This document shows, in pieces, positions 25,095 through 34,557 of a stretch of DNA of 64,000 nucleotides. Below the pieces are notes generated by a model, which saw only the letters and a program-made list of their open reading frames with translations, had not been told where the DNA came from and did no database searches. The position numbers were made by a program, and so were the translations under genes. Source of the stretch: Halieaceae bacterium (GTDB taxonomy: Bacteria; Pseudomonadota; Gammaproteobacteria; Pseudomonadales; Halieaceae). Location: positions 1-64,000 of the forward strand of contig JAPOQD010000118.1 in NCBI GenBank assembly GCA_026710905.1, in the 5' to 3' direction. Position 1 is the stretch's first letter. Every line of letters starts with the position of its first letter.

Positions 25095-26249
25095 ATGAGT
25101 GAGTACACCAGCTTTACCTCGGAATCCGTTTCCGAGGGCCATCCCGACAAGATGGCCGACCAGATATCCGACGCCATACTCGACGCGATCCTCCAGGACG
25201 ACCGGGATGCCCGCGTGGCGGTGGAAACCCTGGTAAAAACCGGCCTGGTGGTGATTGCCGGGGAAGTGACCACCCATACCTATGTGGATCTGGAGGAAGT
25301 GGTCCGCAAGGTGATCATCGACATTGGCTACAACAGTTCCGCGGTAGGCTTTGACGGCGCCTCCTGTGCGGTTCTGAATGCCATCGGCAAACAAGCCGGC
25401 GACATCGCCATGGGTGTGGATGAAGCCGAAAACAAGGAGCAGGGCGCCGGCAACCAGGGGCTGATGTTCGGTTACGCCACCAACGAAACCGAGTTCCTCA
25501 TGCCGGCCCCCATCTATTATGCCCACCGGCTGGTGGAACGCCAGGCGCAATTGCGCAAGGCCGGGGTATTACCCTGGTTGCGCCCCGATGCCAAAAGCCA
25601 GATAACCTTGCGTTACGCCAACGGCAAGCCGATAGCAATAGATGCCGTGGTGCTCTCCACCCAACACGACGAGGCGGTCAGCCAGAAGGAGATCCACGCC
25701 GCGGTGATGGAACATATCATCGCCGAGGTATTGCCCGAGAAATGGCTGCATGCACAAACCCGGTATCACATCAATCCCACGGGCCGGTTCGTCATTGGTG
25801 GCCCGGTTGGAGACTGCGGTCTTACCGGCCGCAAGATAATAGTGGATACCTATGGCGGCGCTGCGCGGCACGGCGGCGGCGCGTTTTCCGGCAAGGACCC
25901 CTCCAAGGTTGACCGCTCGGCCGCCTACGCCGCCCGATACGCCGCCAAGAACATCGTTGCAGCCGGGCTTGCCGACCGCTGCGAAATCCAGGTCTCCTAC
26001 GCCATCGGCGTCGCCGAACCCACCTCGATTTCCGTAAATACCTTCGGAACCGGCAAGCTCACCGATGAACAGATCGAAGGCCTGGTGCGTGAACATTTCG
26101 AGCTGCGGCCAAAAGGCCTGATCGAAATGTTGCGTCTGAAACGCCCGATTTATCGCAAAACCGCTGCCTACGGCCACTTCGGCCGTAGTGATGCGGACTT
26201 TAGCTGGGAGCACACTGACCGGGCCGAGGCCCTGAGGAAAGCACTATGA
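25095..26249 (+). CDS. metK: S-adenosylmethionine synthetase
   Basis: Makes SAM from methionine and ATP. The 384-aa protein has the expected signatures: [20 protein letters not shown] at the N-terminus with the ATP/Mg residues, [16 protein letters not shown], and [19 protein letters not shown] in the C-terminal half. The stop overlaps the start of ahcY (ATGA at 26246-26249), so the making of SAM and the clearing of its by-product are translationally linked. Placed under the palindromic operator upstream of the ArsR gene. Confidence 0.97.
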   Translation: MSEYTSFTSESVSEGHPDKMADQISDAILDAILQDDRDARVAVETLVKTGLVVIAGEVTTHTYVDLEEVVRKVIIDIGYNSSAVGFDGASCAVLNAIGKQAGDIAMGVDEAENKEQGAGNQGLMFGYATNETEFLMPAPIYYAHRLVERQAQLRKAGVLPWLRPDAKSQITLRYANGKPIAIDAVVLSTQHDEAVSQKEIHAAVMEHIIAEVLPEKWLHAQTRYHINPTGRFVIGGPVGDCGLTGRKIIVDTYGGAARHGGGAFSGKDPSKVDRSAAYAARYAAKNIVAAGLADRCEIQVSYAIGVAEPTSISVNTFGTGKLTDEQIEGLVREHFELRPKGLIEMLRLKRPIYRKTAAYGHFGRSDADFSWEHTDRAEALRKAL

Positions 26250-27628
26250 GTACCGTGACAAAACTGGACCCCAGCCCCGATTACAAGGTAGCCGACATTT
26301 CCCTGGCCGCCTGGGGCCGCCGGGAAATCCGCATCGCCGAGTCCGAAATGCCGGCTCTGATAGCCATGCGTGAGAAATACCGGGCCAGTCAACCGCTGCG
26401 AGGCGCCAACATCATTGGCTGTATCCACATGACCATTCAGACCGCCGTACTGATCGAAACCCTGCGGGAGTTGGGCGCGGAGGTGCGCTGGTCCTCGTGC
26501 AATATTTTCTCCACCCAGGACCATGCGGCGGCGGCCATGGCCGAGGCAGGTGTGCCGGTATACGCCTGGAAGGGGGAAACCGAAACCGAGTACGACTGGT
26601 GTATCGAACAGACCATACTCAAGGACGGCAAACCCTGGGACTGCAACATGGTGCTGGATGACGGCGGCGACTTGACCGCCATGCTGCACCAACGCTATCC
26701 GGCCATGCTGGAGAAAATCCACGGGATCTCGGAAGAAACCACTACCGGCGTGCACCGCTTGCAGGAAATGCTGGAGAAAGGCACCCTCGGGGTTCCCGTC
26801 GTCAATGTCAACGACTCGGTCACCAAGTCCAAGAACGACAACAAGTACGGCTGCCGCCACGGTCTCAACGACGCCATAAAGCGCGCTACCGACCACCTGC
26901 TGGCCGGCAAGAAAGCCCTGGTGATCGGATACGGCGATGTGGGCAAGGGTTCGGCCCAGTCGCTGCGCCAGGAAGGCATGATTGTAAGGATTGCCGAGAT
27001 CGACCCGATTTGCGCCATGCAGGCTTGCATGGATGGTTTTGAAGTGGTTTCGGCCTATCGCAATGGCCGCGTTGAAGATGGGGCCAATAACGAACTGCTG
27101 GCCAGTACCGACGTGCTGGTCACCGCCACCGGTAATTACATGGTGTGTGACAGGCAGGTACTCCAGGCCCTGAAGTGCGGCGCCCTGGTCTGTAATATCG
27201 GCCACTTCGACAATGAAATCGACACTGCCTGGATGCGCGAAAACTGGACCTGGGAAGAGATCAAGCCACAGGTGCACAAGGTGTATCGCCAGGGCGGCGG
27301 CAATGATCACCTGATCCTGTTATCCGAGGGCCGGCTGGTTAATCTTGGCAACGCCACCGGCCATCCCTCTCGCGTCATGGACGGTTCCTTCGCCAACCAG
27401 GTATTGGCCCAGATCTACCTGTTTCAAGAAAAGTTCGCCGACTTGCCTGCGGCCTCGAAACCCGCCGCCGTCAGGGTGGAAGTACTGCCGAAATTGCTGG
27501 ACGAAGAGGTGGCCGGGCACATGGTCAGCGGCTTTGGCGGTGTGCTTACCCGCCTGACCGAAACCCAGGCCAGCTACATCAATGTGCCTGTGGCCGGCCC
27601 CTTCAAGCCCGACAGCTACAAATACTAG
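26246..27628 (+). CDS. ahcY: Adenosylhomocysteinase
   Basis: An NAD-dependent enzyme hydrolysing S-adenosylhomocysteine to adenosine and homocysteine, relieving inhibition of methyltransferases. The 460-aa length is normal for the bacterial form with the extra insertion. Motifs include [31 protein letters not shown], the lysine-aspartate pair region [13 protein letters not shown], the NAD fold [15 protein letters not shown] and the C-terminal [10 protein letters not shown]. It overlaps metK by 4 bp, so no separate riboswitch leader exists; control must come from the upstream operator. Confidence 0.97.
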   Translation: MSTVTKLDPSPDYKVADISLAAWGRREIRIAESEMPALIAMREKYRASQPLRGANIIGCIHMTIQTAVLIETLRELGAEVRWSSCNIFSTQDHAAAAMAEAGVPVYAWKGETETEYDWCIEQTILKDGKPWDCNMVLDDGGDLTAMLHQRYPAMLEKIHGISEETTTGVHRLQEMLEKGTLGVPVVNVNDSVTKSKNDNKYGCRHGLNDAIKRATDHLLAGKKALVIGYGDVGKGSAQSLRQEGMIVRIAEIDPICAMQACMDGFEVVSAYRNGRVEDGANNELLASTDVLVTATGNYMVCDRQVLQALKCGALVCNIGHFDNEIDTAWMRENWTWEEIKPQVHKVYRQGGGNDHLILLSEGRLVNLGNATGHPSRVMDGSFANQVLAQIYLFQEKFADLPAASKPAAVRVEVLPKLLDEEVAGHMVSGFGGVLTRLTETQASYINVPVAGPFKPDSYKY

Positions 27629-27644
27629 CGGCCTGTCGGACTTG

Positions 27645-27703
27645 GAACTGTTCTACCGTGGCCGCAGCAGAAGCTTGGTGAAATATGCTGACTAGCAGCC
27701 GTC
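27645..27703. repeat. Decayed right end of a family A element between ahcY and metF
   Basis: GTGGCCGCAGCAGAAGCTTG and then GGTGAAATATGCTGACTAGC (about 27657-27699) resemble the right portion of the A elements (GCGGCCACAGCAGGAGGTTG, GAGATATGCGGGCTAGC). No left partner is recognisable, so this is a relic lying in the ahcY-metF spacer. Confidence 0.45.
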
Positions 27704-27740
27704 ACACGAACCACTATTCTCCTCAGAATTGCAGAAAAAA

Positions 27741-28631
27741 ATGACTCAAAACGCTCTTTCCCTCGCTACGGACGCCCAAGCCCGACAGGCTGCCAGACCT
27801 CAGCTTAGCTTTGAGTTTTTTCCCCCGGCGACAGAGGCGGGCCGGGAGCGGCTGCTGCGGGAGACGCTCCCGGCTTTACAGACCCTCGGGCCGGAGTTTG
27901 TCTCCTGTACTTACGGCGCCGGCGGCTCCACCCGTGAGGCGACCTTTGGTATTGTCTCGGCTATCCACCGAGCCGGTGTTGAGGTTGCGCCCCATCTCAG
28001 CTTCGGCGCCGATGATGCGGCAACCGTAGGCGCCCTGCTGGATGCCTACCAGGAGCAGGGCATCAAGCGCCTGGTGGCGCTGCGCGGAGACAGCCCCTCG
28101 GGCACCGGGGGCTCCGGCCTGGCGCACGCAGTCAAGCTGGTGGAATTTGCCCGAGAACGCCACGGAGCGCATTTCCGGATTGCGGTGGCGGCCTACCCAG
28201 AGGTCCACCCGCAGGCCAGGGACTACAGCAGCGATGTGCACTTCTTGAAAGCCAAACTGGATGCCGGAGCCGACTTCGCCATTACCCAGTATTTCTACAA
28301 CGCCGATGCCTATTTCCATTTCATCGAGCAGTGCGCCGCGGCGGGGATCACCAAGCCCATCTACGCGGGCATCATGCCGATCACCAACTACACGCAATTG
28401 GCCCGCTTTTCCCGCTTCTGCGGTGCTGAAATACCGCGTTGGATTTGCCGGCGCCTGGAAGATTTTGGCGCGGACACGGACAGCCTGCGGGGATTCGGTA
28501 TTGAGGTTGTAACCCGGCTGGCCCGGACACTGTTGGAGCAGGGCTGCCCAGGGCTACACTTTTATACCATGAACCAACCGGGCCCCAGCCGCAGCATTGT
28601 GCGAAATCTGAAACTTGAGCCTGCGGCTTAA
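27741..28631 (+). CDS. metF: 5,10-methylenetetrahydrofolate reductase
   Basis: A flavoenzyme reducing 5,10-methylene-THF to 5-methyl-THF, the methyl donor for methionine synthesis, which completes the cycle with metK and ahcY. The 296-aa protein has LSFEFFPPATEAG with the catalytic Glu, EFVSCTYGAGGSTRE, LVALRGDSPSG, FAITQYFYNADAYFHFIEQC and HFYTMNQPGPS at the C-terminus. The ATG at 27741 gives the typical length; a TTG 12 bp upstream is possible. Methionine synthase itself is not in the window. Confidence 0.94.
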   Translation: MTQNALSLATDAQARQAARPQLSFEFFPPATEAGRERLLRETLPALQTLGPEFVSCTYGAGGSTREATFGIVSAIHRAGVEVAPHLSFGADDAATVGALLDAYQEQGIKRLVALRGDSPSGTGGSGLAHAVKLVEFARERHGAHFRIAVAAYPEVHPQARDYSSDVHFLKAKLDAGADFAITQYFYNADAYFHFIEQCAAAGITKPIYAGIMPITNYTQLARFSRFCGAEIPRWICRRLEDFGADTDSLRGFGIEVVTRLARTLLEQGCPGLHFYTMNQPGPSRSIVRNLKLEPAA

Positions 28632-28662
28632 GTCAGGATATGGCGCCAGCGTTCAACCGGTT

Positions 28663-29919
28663 TCAGGTGGCCCGGCGGGCGTGGCACCATTCCAGGAACT
28701 CGGTGACAGCATTTACTGTGTAATCCGTACGCACCGAATGGAACACGTCAAAGGCATGCTGGGCGTATGGCAGTTCGCCATAGACCACCGCATTGCCGGA
28801 TTCCGAGCGCAGCCGCTCCACAAAGATGCGCGCTTCCTCCACCCACACCAGCGAGTCATGGGTGCCTTGAACCACAAAGGCCGGCGGCGCTCCATCGCCG
28901 GCGTGTGACAAGGGGGAACCGTCGTCACGGGCCTCATAGCCCTCTTCCCTGCTGTTCTGGAAAACGTATTTCTCCAGCGTCGATTCCATGGACATTTTGC
29001 CCCGCACCTGGTCACGGTCCAGGAAGTCATACACCCCATAAAAGGGCACTGCTGCGGAAATGCTGGTATCTGCATCTTCGAAGCCGGGCTGCCAGTCGGG
29101 CTTGTTGGGCGTCAGCGCCGCCAACGCGGACAGGTGGCCACCGGCGGAACCCCCGGTAATCGCCAGGAAAGAGGGGTCGCCGCCGTACTCGGCGGCGTGC
29201 TCGCGTACCCAGGCGATGGCTCTCTTTACATCGATGATATGGGCGGGAAAGGTGTGCTTTGGGCTCAGCCGATAATTGCAGGCGACACAGAGCCAACCCC
29301 GCTGGGCCAGGTGATACATCAACGGCAGGGCCTGCTGCTCCTTGTTACCGATCACCCAGCCGCCGCCGTGAACCTGCAACAGGATCGGGAAGCCCCCCTC
29401 GCGCGGGGTTTGCGGCTGGTAGACATCCAGCAGATTGCGCTCACCGAAATCCTCCCCATCCCCGGCATATGACAAGTTGCGGTGCAGGCTGACCCCGGGC
29501 CGCTTCATCGAAAACGGCCGCAGCCACTCGGCGGAAACGATTCCGGCCCGTAGCACCTGTTGCCGGGATGGTGGAATTTCGCTGCGGTAATCCTCTCCCA
29601 GGCCCTCTTGCAAGGCCGCCTCCAGCACCGTGGCCGTATCCATCGACTTACAGTGCAAATACAGCAGCCCCAGCCAGGACAGTGCAAAGAGGCCCAGGCC
29701 CAGTTGCCCTGCGCCGCCGGCCAGGCCACCGCCGAGAGCGAACAACAGGGTGAGAGCGATTTGCAGGCTGAGGAAAACAAAGGCCAGTTCTCCGGTCAAC
29801 CAGGACGCAGCAAAATAGAACACCACCAGATAGCTGAGCCGGCGCGCCTTGATCAGCGCGCTCAACACAAAAACCAAATTGATAATGGAAAGGGCAAGAT
29901 ATACGGAGGAAAACGTCAT
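28663..29919 (-). CDS. Membrane-anchored alpha/beta hydrolase (HSL-type esterase)
   Basis: A 418-aa protein with three or four N-terminal hydrophobic segments (about residues 3-105: VYLALSIINLVFVLSALI, VVFYFAASWLTGELAFVFL, ALTLLFALGGGLAGG) and a C-terminal alpha/beta hydrolase domain (from about 185). The oxyanion motif is LLQVHGGGWVIGN and the nucleophile elbow is ITGGSAGGHLSALAAL. The acid is probably in VVQGTHDSLVWVEEA and the histidine in YAQHAFDVFHSV. The HGGG motif and order are those of the hormone-sensitive-lipase family. The start is the first ATG giving the hydrophobic N-terminus; no good Shine-Dalgarno sequence was seen. Substrate unknown. Confidence 0.83.
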   Translation of the reverse strand: MTFSSVYLALSIINLVFVLSALIKARRLSYLVVFYFAASWLTGELAFVFLSLQIALTLLFALGGGLAGGAGQLGLGLFALSWLGLLYLHCKSMDTATVLEAALQEGLGEDYRSEIPPSRQQVLRAGIVSAEWLRPFSMKRPGVSLHRNLSYAGDGEDFGERNLLDVYQPQTPREGGFPILLQVHGGGWVIGNKEQQALPLMYHLAQRGWLCVACNYRLSPKHTFPAHIIDVKRAIAWVREHAAEYGGDPSFLAITGGSAGGHLSALAALTPNKPDWQPGFEDADTSISAAVPFYGVYDFLDRDQVRGKMSMESTLEKYVFQNSREEGYEARDDGSPLSHAGDGAPPAFVVQGTHDSLVWVEEARIFVERLRSESGNAVVYGELPYAQHAFDVFHSVRTDYTVNAVTEFLEWCHARRAT

Positions 29920-30030
29920 TGGTGGATTTGCCGGTAGTTTGTCGGGCGGCCATTTTAGCCCGAATTGTCCGCAGCGTCGCACAATTCGAATATCGTCCGG
30001 CTTGGAGACTTTGCGGGTTAAGACGTCTTG

Positions 30031-30121
30031 ACCATATGTGGGGGCTTGGGCGCCCGTCGCGAGGGCGCCACGGCGAGGAATTCCGTAGCCGCAGCAGAAA
30101 CCTGGTGCAAAGTGCGGGCAA
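30031..30121. repeat. Degenerate family A element upstream of rpmH
   Basis: CCATATGTGGGGGCTTGGGC, CCCGTCGCGAGGGCG, GCCGCAGCAGAAACCTGG and GGTGCAAAGTGCGGGCA align in order with parts of family A (for instance TCGTCGCGAGGGCG at 6528-6541 and CAGCAGGAGGTT). The ends are too decayed to call inverted repeats. It stops just before the rpmH promoter. Confidence 0.45.
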
Positions 30122-30130
30122 GTCTTCACG

Positions 30131-30159
30131 TTGTGTTTAGCCGGCAGTTTCCTTAGACT
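30131..30159 (+). promoter_or_regulatory. Promoter of rpmH-rnpA
   Basis: TTGTGT (30131-30136) and TAGACT (30154-30159) are separated by 17 bp and lie 67 bp before the rpmH ATG. This resembles a sigma-70 promoter. The downstream GGGTGGGCGAAATCCCCACCC (about 30178-30198) can fold into a small leader hairpin. Confidence 0.5.
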
Positions 30160-30225
30160 ACACGCCCGATTTTACAGGGGTGGGCGAAATCCCCACCCGC
30201 AACGACATTTTCCGGATTGGCAGAC

Positions 30226-30360
30226 ATGAAAAGAACCTTTCAACCCAGTGTTCTGAAGCGAAAGCGCAACCATGGTTTTCGCTCTCGAATGGCAACCAAA
30301 AACGGCCGGCTGTTGATCAATCGCCGCCGCGCCAAGGGCCGCAAGCGTCTGTCCGCCTGA
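30226..30360 (+). CDS. rpmH: 50S ribosomal protein L34
   Basis: A 44-aa, very basic ribosomal protein, recognisable residue by residue: [19 protein letters not shown], then [18 protein letters not shown] and KRLSA. It is full length. It precedes rnpA as in almost all bacteria. Usually dnaA lies divergently upstream; here a membrane esterase gene is found instead, and no DnaA-box cluster was seen in the gap. Confidence 0.98.
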   Translation: MKRTFQPSVLKRKRNHGFRSRMATKNGRLLINRRRAKGRKRLSA

Positions 30361-30456
30361 CCCGGCTCCGGCGCCCAGCGCTGCACAGGCCAGCCAGCGC
30401 CGCGTCCCCGGACCGGCCTCGGGTGGTTTGATCATTTCCTGGTGCAGGGTGTTGGC

Positions 30457-30819
30457 ATGAAAGTTTTCAAATTCGGCAAAGAGTTACGCCTACTGACAGC
30501 AGAGGATTACCAGGATGTGTTTGGGCAGGTTGACGCCAAGGTGCAGCACCGGAACCTGCTCCTGTTGGCTCGTTGTAATCACCGCAAAACTCATCGTCTC
30601 GGGCTGATTGTGGCAAAAAAACATGTGCGCAGAGCGGTGCATAGAAATCGCATCAAGCGGATTGCCCGTGAAATGATTCGCAGCCGCCCGACATCACAGC
30701 CTTGTCTGGATGTCATAGTGTTGGCCCGTCCTGGATTGGACCGTATGGACAACCGGAGGCTTTCCGCTATATTGCGCCAACAATGGCAGGCACTAACCAA
30801 CAAATCATGCGCACTCTGA
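30457..30819 (+). CDS. rnpA: Ribonuclease P protein component
   Basis: The 120-aa basic protein subunit of RNase P, which trims the 5' leader of tRNA precursors. The RNR signature is in VRRAVHRNRIKRIAREMIRS, preceded by HRLGLIVAKKHV. An ATG-equivalent 15 bp upstream (30442) is possible, but MKVFKFGKELRLL is the more usual N-terminus. The 3' end overlaps yidD by 13 bp, as is common in this operon. Confidence 0.94.
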   Translation: MKVFKFGKELRLLTAEDYQDVFGQVDAKVQHRNLLLLARCNHRKTHRLGLIVAKKHVRRAVHRNRIKRIAREMIRSRPTSQPCLDVIVLARPGLDRMDNRRLSAILRQQWQALTNKSCAL

Positions 30820-31031
30820 TCATCACCCTCCTTCGCGGTTACCGATACCTGGCAAGTCCGCTACTGGGGCACAACTGCCGCTTTCAGCCCTCCTGTTCCC
30901 AGTATGCAGAACAGGCTGTCGCCGAACACGGGGTGCTCAAGGGCTGCGCCCTGGCGCTGCGCCGGCTATCGAAATGCCACCCCTGGCATGCCGGCGGCGT
31001 TGACCCGGTGCCCGGCACTCACAACAACTGA
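30807..31031 (+). CDS. yidD: Membrane protein insertion efficiency factor YidD
   Basis: A 74-aa protein with the family core ITLLRGYRYLASPLLGHNCR, FQPSCSQYAEQAV and SKCHPWHAGGVDPVP. It helps YidC-dependent insertion of membrane proteins. It starts inside the end of rnpA and ends 9 bp before yidC, so the three are likely translated from one mRNA. Confidence 0.95.
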   Translation: MRTLIITLLRGYRYLASPLLGHNCRFQPSCSQYAEQAVAEHGVLKGCALALRRLSKCHPWHAGGVDPVPGTHNN

Positions 31032-31040
31032 CAAGACCTC

Positions 31041-32798
31041 ATGAATCTACAGAGAATTGTATTGATCGGCGCGATCGCCGCGTTGACCTTCCTGTTGCTG
31101 ACCCGATGGGTCGAATTTTCGGAACAAAAACGGCTACAGGAAACCTACGGCACGCTGGCCAACGGCCCGGCTACCAGTCCGGATTTAGCGGACACCGGCG
31201 AACTGCCGGCCGCACCGGCGTCAATCGATGTGGATCTGCCGGCCGCCCCCAGGTCAACTCATGCTGACCTTCCCTCCACTCCGGAGCCAGCCAACGAAGA
31301 TCTGCCGCAGGTGGAAGAGGCCGCTGTGGCGCTGCCGGCGCCGGCCCTCGACGAGTCGCTGATCCGTGTCACTACCGACGTGTTGCAGGTTCGAATTGAT
31401 CCGGATGGTGGCGATATTGTCGGTCTGGCTCTGCTTGAGTATCACCAGCAGCTGGATACCCCGGAGCGTCCCTTTCTACTCTTGCAGCGGGACCCACAGC
31501 GCTATTATGTCGCCCAAAGCGGGCTGGTGGGCCGCGACGGAATAGACACTAACGGCCGGGCCGTGTTTGTTTCCGGCCTCGACAGTTATCAATTGTATGA
31601 GGGCGCGGAAAAGCTTCAGGTAGACCTCCTCTACCAGGGTCCGGGTGAAGTGGAGATCACCAAACGCTATACCTTTCGCCCGGGAGACTACCTGATCGAC
31701 GTCGAATATCTGGTCGATAACCGCAGCGATCAGCGCTGGCAGGCAAATTTGTTTGGTCAACTCAAGCGCGATGGCTCCGACGACCCCTCGGCCAGTTCCT
31801 CCGGCGGTATCGGCGTGGTGCCATTCCTCGGCGCCGCAATTACCCAGCCCGACGAGCGCTTCACCAAGTTCGACTTTGACGAGATGGAGGAAGAACCCTT
31901 CCGCAAGCAATTGCCCGGTGGCTGGATAGCCATGATTCAGCACTACTTCCTGAGCGCCTGGATACCGGATGCCCGGCAATCGCATAACTACAGCACCAGG
32001 ATGACTGCTTCCGGTTACTACATCGGTGGTTTCACCAGCCCGGCCCTGGTGGTCGACCCCGGCCAGAGCGGCGTGGCGCGGGCCGGATTTTATGCCGGCC
32101 CGAAGGATCAGTACCGCCTGAAGGAAATTTCTCCCTATCTGGATTTGAGTGTGGATTACGGCTGGTTGTGGTGGCTGGCCCAACCCCTGTTCTGGTTATT
32201 GATCAATATTCATGGGCTGGCCGGCAACTGGGGCGTGGCCATCATCCTACTGACGGTGCTGATCAAAGCCGCCTTTTTCCAGTTGTCAGCCACCAGCTAC
32301 AAGTCCATGGCCAACATGCGGCGGGTGCAGCCGCAGATGGTGGATATCAAGGAGCGTTACGCCGAGGACAAGCAAAAACAGTCCCAGGCCATGATGGCGC
32401 TGTACAAGAAAGAAAAGATCAACCCACTGGGCGGCTGTCTTCCCATCCTGGTGCAAATGCCGGTTTTCATCGCCCTGTACTGGGTGCTCATGGAAAGCGT
32501 GGAACTGCGGCAGGCGCCATTCTATGGCTGGATTGCCGACCTGTCGGTGATGGACCCCTACTTCATATTGCCCCTGATCATGGGCGTCAGCATGTGGTTT
32601 CAGCAAAGACTGAACCCGCCACCGCCGGACCCGATGCAGGCCAGAATCATGCAGTGGTTACCGATCATCTTCACCTTCTTTTTCCTCTGGTTCCCCGCCG
32701 GACTGGTACTCTACTGGGTGGCCAACAATCTGCTTTCCATCGCCCAGCAATGGGTCATCACCCGCCGCATAGAAAAGAGCATGGCGCCCGGCGGCTAG
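31041..32798 (+). CDS. yidC: Membrane protein insertase YidC
   Basis: A 585-aa inner-membrane insertase. It has an N-terminal anchor ([20 protein letters not shown]), a Pro/Ala/Asp-rich linker with near repeats (about residues 40-95), the large periplasmic beta-domain (to about 370: [29 protein letters not shown]), then five membrane segments with the conserved cytoplasmic loop [19 protein letters not shown], the arginine-bearing groove of the family, and [20 protein letters not shown]. The linker repeats [20 protein letters not shown] are specific to this protein. Confidence 0.97.
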   Translation: MNLQRIVLIGAIAALTFLLLTRWVEFSEQKRLQETYGTLANGPATSPDLADTGELPAAPASIDVDLPAAPRSTHADLPSTPEPANEDLPQVEEAAVALPAPALDESLIRVTTDVLQVRIDPDGGDIVGLALLEYHQQLDTPERPFLLLQRDPQRYYVAQSGLVGRDGIDTNGRAVFVSGLDSYQLYEGAEKLQVDLLYQGPGEVEITKRYTFRPGDYLIDVEYLVDNRSDQRWQANLFGQLKRDGSDDPSASSSGGIGVVPFLGAAITQPDERFTKFDFDEMEEEPFRKQLPGGWIAMIQHYFLSAWIPDARQSHNYSTRMTASGYYIGGFTSPALVVDPGQSGVARAGFYAGPKDQYRLKEISPYLDLSVDYGWLWWLAQPLFWLLINIHGLAGNWGVAIILLTVLIKAAFFQLSATSYKSMANMRRVQPQMVDIKERYAEDKQKQSQAMMALYKKEKINPLGGCLPILVQMPVFIALYWVLMESVELRQAPFYGWIADLSVMDPYFILPLIMGVSMWFQQRLNPPPPDPMQARIMQWLPIIFTFFFLWFPAGLVLYWVANNLLSIAQQWVITRRIEKSMAPGG

Positions 32799-32811
32799 CA
32801 AGCGAACCTTC

Positions 32812-34197
32812 ATGGCTACGCCTGCTTCACTCGATACCGATACTATTGCCGCCGTAGCCACCCCACCGGGGCGCGGCGGAATCGGTATCGTCAGATTGTC
32901 CGGACCCGCCGCCCTGGCTGTCGCCAGGCAGGTCTGCGGCATTGATTTGCAGCCGCGCCACGCGCATTTTTGTTCTTTCCATGATACGCCGGATGGCGCC
33001 GAGGCCATCGACAGCGGTATCGCCCTGTATTTCCCCGGCCCCGACTCATTCACCGGGGAAAATGTGGTGGAACTGCAGGGCCACGGCGGCCCGGTGGGCA
33101 TGGACATGCTACTGCGCCGCTGCTGTGAACTTGGCGCCCGACAAGCCAGGCCCGGTGAATTTTCCGAACGGGCTTTTCTGAACGACAAGCTGGACCTGAC
33201 CCAGGCGGAGGCCATCGCCGACCTGATCAACAGCACCACCGAGCACGCCGCACGCAGTGCCAACCGCTCCCTGCAGGGCCGCTTTGCGAATGAAATCGAG
33301 CGTTTGATGAATCGGGTAACGGAACTGCGCGCCTACGTGGAAGCGGCCATTGATTTTCCAGAAGAAGAAATCGATTTTCTGGCCGAAGGTGGCGTGCTTG
33401 CGCGCCTGCAACAGATCACGACGCAAATCGACCAGGTAACCGTGGCGGCGCGGCAGGGCCAGTTGTTGAGTGAAGGCTTGCGCCTGGTCATCGCCGGGCA
33501 GCCCAATGTCGGAAAGTCGAGCCTGTTGAACGCTCTCAGCGGGCGGGACTCGGCCATTGTCACCGCCCAGGCGGGCACCACCCGGGATGTTCTTCGCCAA
33601 GCCGTGCAACTCGACGGAATGCCGCTACACATTATCGATACCGCCGGTATCCGGGAGGCCTCGGGAGAGGTGGAGCAGGAGGGTATCCGCCGGGCCTGGC
33701 TTGAAATCGAAGCGGCCGATCACGTGTTGCTGATGGTGGACGGAAGCCGGCCCAATCCGGCCCCTGCACGAAATCCGGCCCTGGCGGAACTGCGCGCCAG
33801 GCTGCCGTCGGCAACGCCGATTACTTTGGTGAACAACAAGTGCGATCTCAGCGGCGCGCCCCCGGGAGTGGACCTCATCGACGAGCTGCACTGCATTACC
33901 CTCTCTGCGAAAACCCGGCAGGGTCTCGACCTGCTGCGGGAGCATCTCAAGCAAAGCGCAGGTTACCAACCTGTTGAAGCGGGGCAATTCAGCGCTCGCC
34001 GCCGCCACCTTGAAGCCTTGAGTCGGGCTCGCGAGGCCCTTCTCAACGGCAGGCAACAACTGGAAGGCAGCGGCGCCGGAGAGTTGCTCGCTGAAGACTT
34101 GCGCGCCTGCCAGCAGCAGTTGGGCGAGATTTGCGGTCAGTTCAGCAGCGATGACCTGCTCGGTGAAATCTTCTCCAGCTTCTGTATCGGCAAGTAA
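32812..34197 (+). CDS. mnmE: tRNA modification GTPase MnmE
   Basis: A 461-aa GTPase which with MnmG installs the 5-carboxymethylaminomethyl group on wobble uridine. The N-terminal tetrahydrofolate-binding domain begins [20 protein letters not shown]. The G domain (about 215-375) has [27 protein letters not shown] and NNKCDL. The C-terminus ends in FCIGK with the invariant cysteine. It follows yidC by 13 bp, completing the rpmH-rnpA-yidD-yidC-mnmE group. Confidence 0.97.
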   Translation: MATPASLDTDTIAAVATPPGRGGIGIVRLSGPAALAVARQVCGIDLQPRHAHFCSFHDTPDGAEAIDSGIALYFPGPDSFTGENVVELQGHGGPVGMDMLLRRCCELGARQARPGEFSERAFLNDKLDLTQAEAIADLINSTTEHAARSANRSLQGRFANEIERLMNRVTELRAYVEAAIDFPEEEIDFLAEGGVLARLQQITTQIDQVTVAARQGQLLSEGLRLVIAGQPNVGKSSLLNALSGRDSAIVTAQAGTTRDVLRQAVQLDGMPLHIIDTAGIREASGEVEQEGIRRAWLEIEAADHVLLMVDGSRPNPAPARNPALAELRARLPSATPITLVNNKCDLSGAPPGVDLIDELHCITLSAKTRQGLDLLREHLKQSAGYQPVEAGQFSARRRHLEALSRAREALLNGRQQLEGSGAGELLAEDLRACQQQLGEICGQFSSDDLLGEIFSSFCIGK

Positions 34198-34349
34198 AGC
34201 GGCGGGGCGCACGGACGGAAAGACGCTGAAGGCATGAGGGGCGACAGATGCGTCGCCCAAATTTGAGGGACCAAGGGCGCCAGGGTGCGCGCCCAGCCAC
34301 AGCAAGTGATTCGGCGATCGCGGCAGAAGCCGGGAGCCGTATGCGGGCC
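34198..34349. repeat. MITE-like repeat family A, left-truncated copy
   Basis: From the base after the mnmE stop, GGCGGGGCGCACGGACGGAA and AGACGCTGAAGGCAT (34201-34235) match 6543-6579. A B-type palindrome follows (GGGCGACAGATGCGTCGCCC, about 34239-34258), and the right end GCCGTATGCGGGCCAG (about 34335-34350) resembles the A terminal repeat. The left end is missing. The remainder of the gap to argA (34350-34557) shows no gene. Confidence 0.6.
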
Positions 34350-34557
34350 AGGGGGTTTGCCTGCTTTCCTGCCCACCTGCCCTGCCCGTCTGACCGTCTG
34401 ACCGTTGTATGACAAGACCCACACCCGCAGTGTGAATAGTGCTATTGTGCTCCCGACAGCCCCTTGCTTACGTTACAATTGCTTTCTTTTCAAACAGTTA
34501 GCATGAAGCTGGGCAAGGTTTCAAAAGGCCAGCGCAAATTATCAAGAAGTTTTGGAA

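Noticed and set aside
27629..27740. Possible SAH or SAM riboswitch in the methyl-cycle operon
   Set aside because: The ahcY gene overlaps metK, leaving no leader; the ahcY-metF gap resembles an A element end, not a riboswitch core.
30121..30225. Replication origin beside rpmH
   Set aside because: No cluster of TTATCCACA-type boxes and no AT-rich unwinding region were found.
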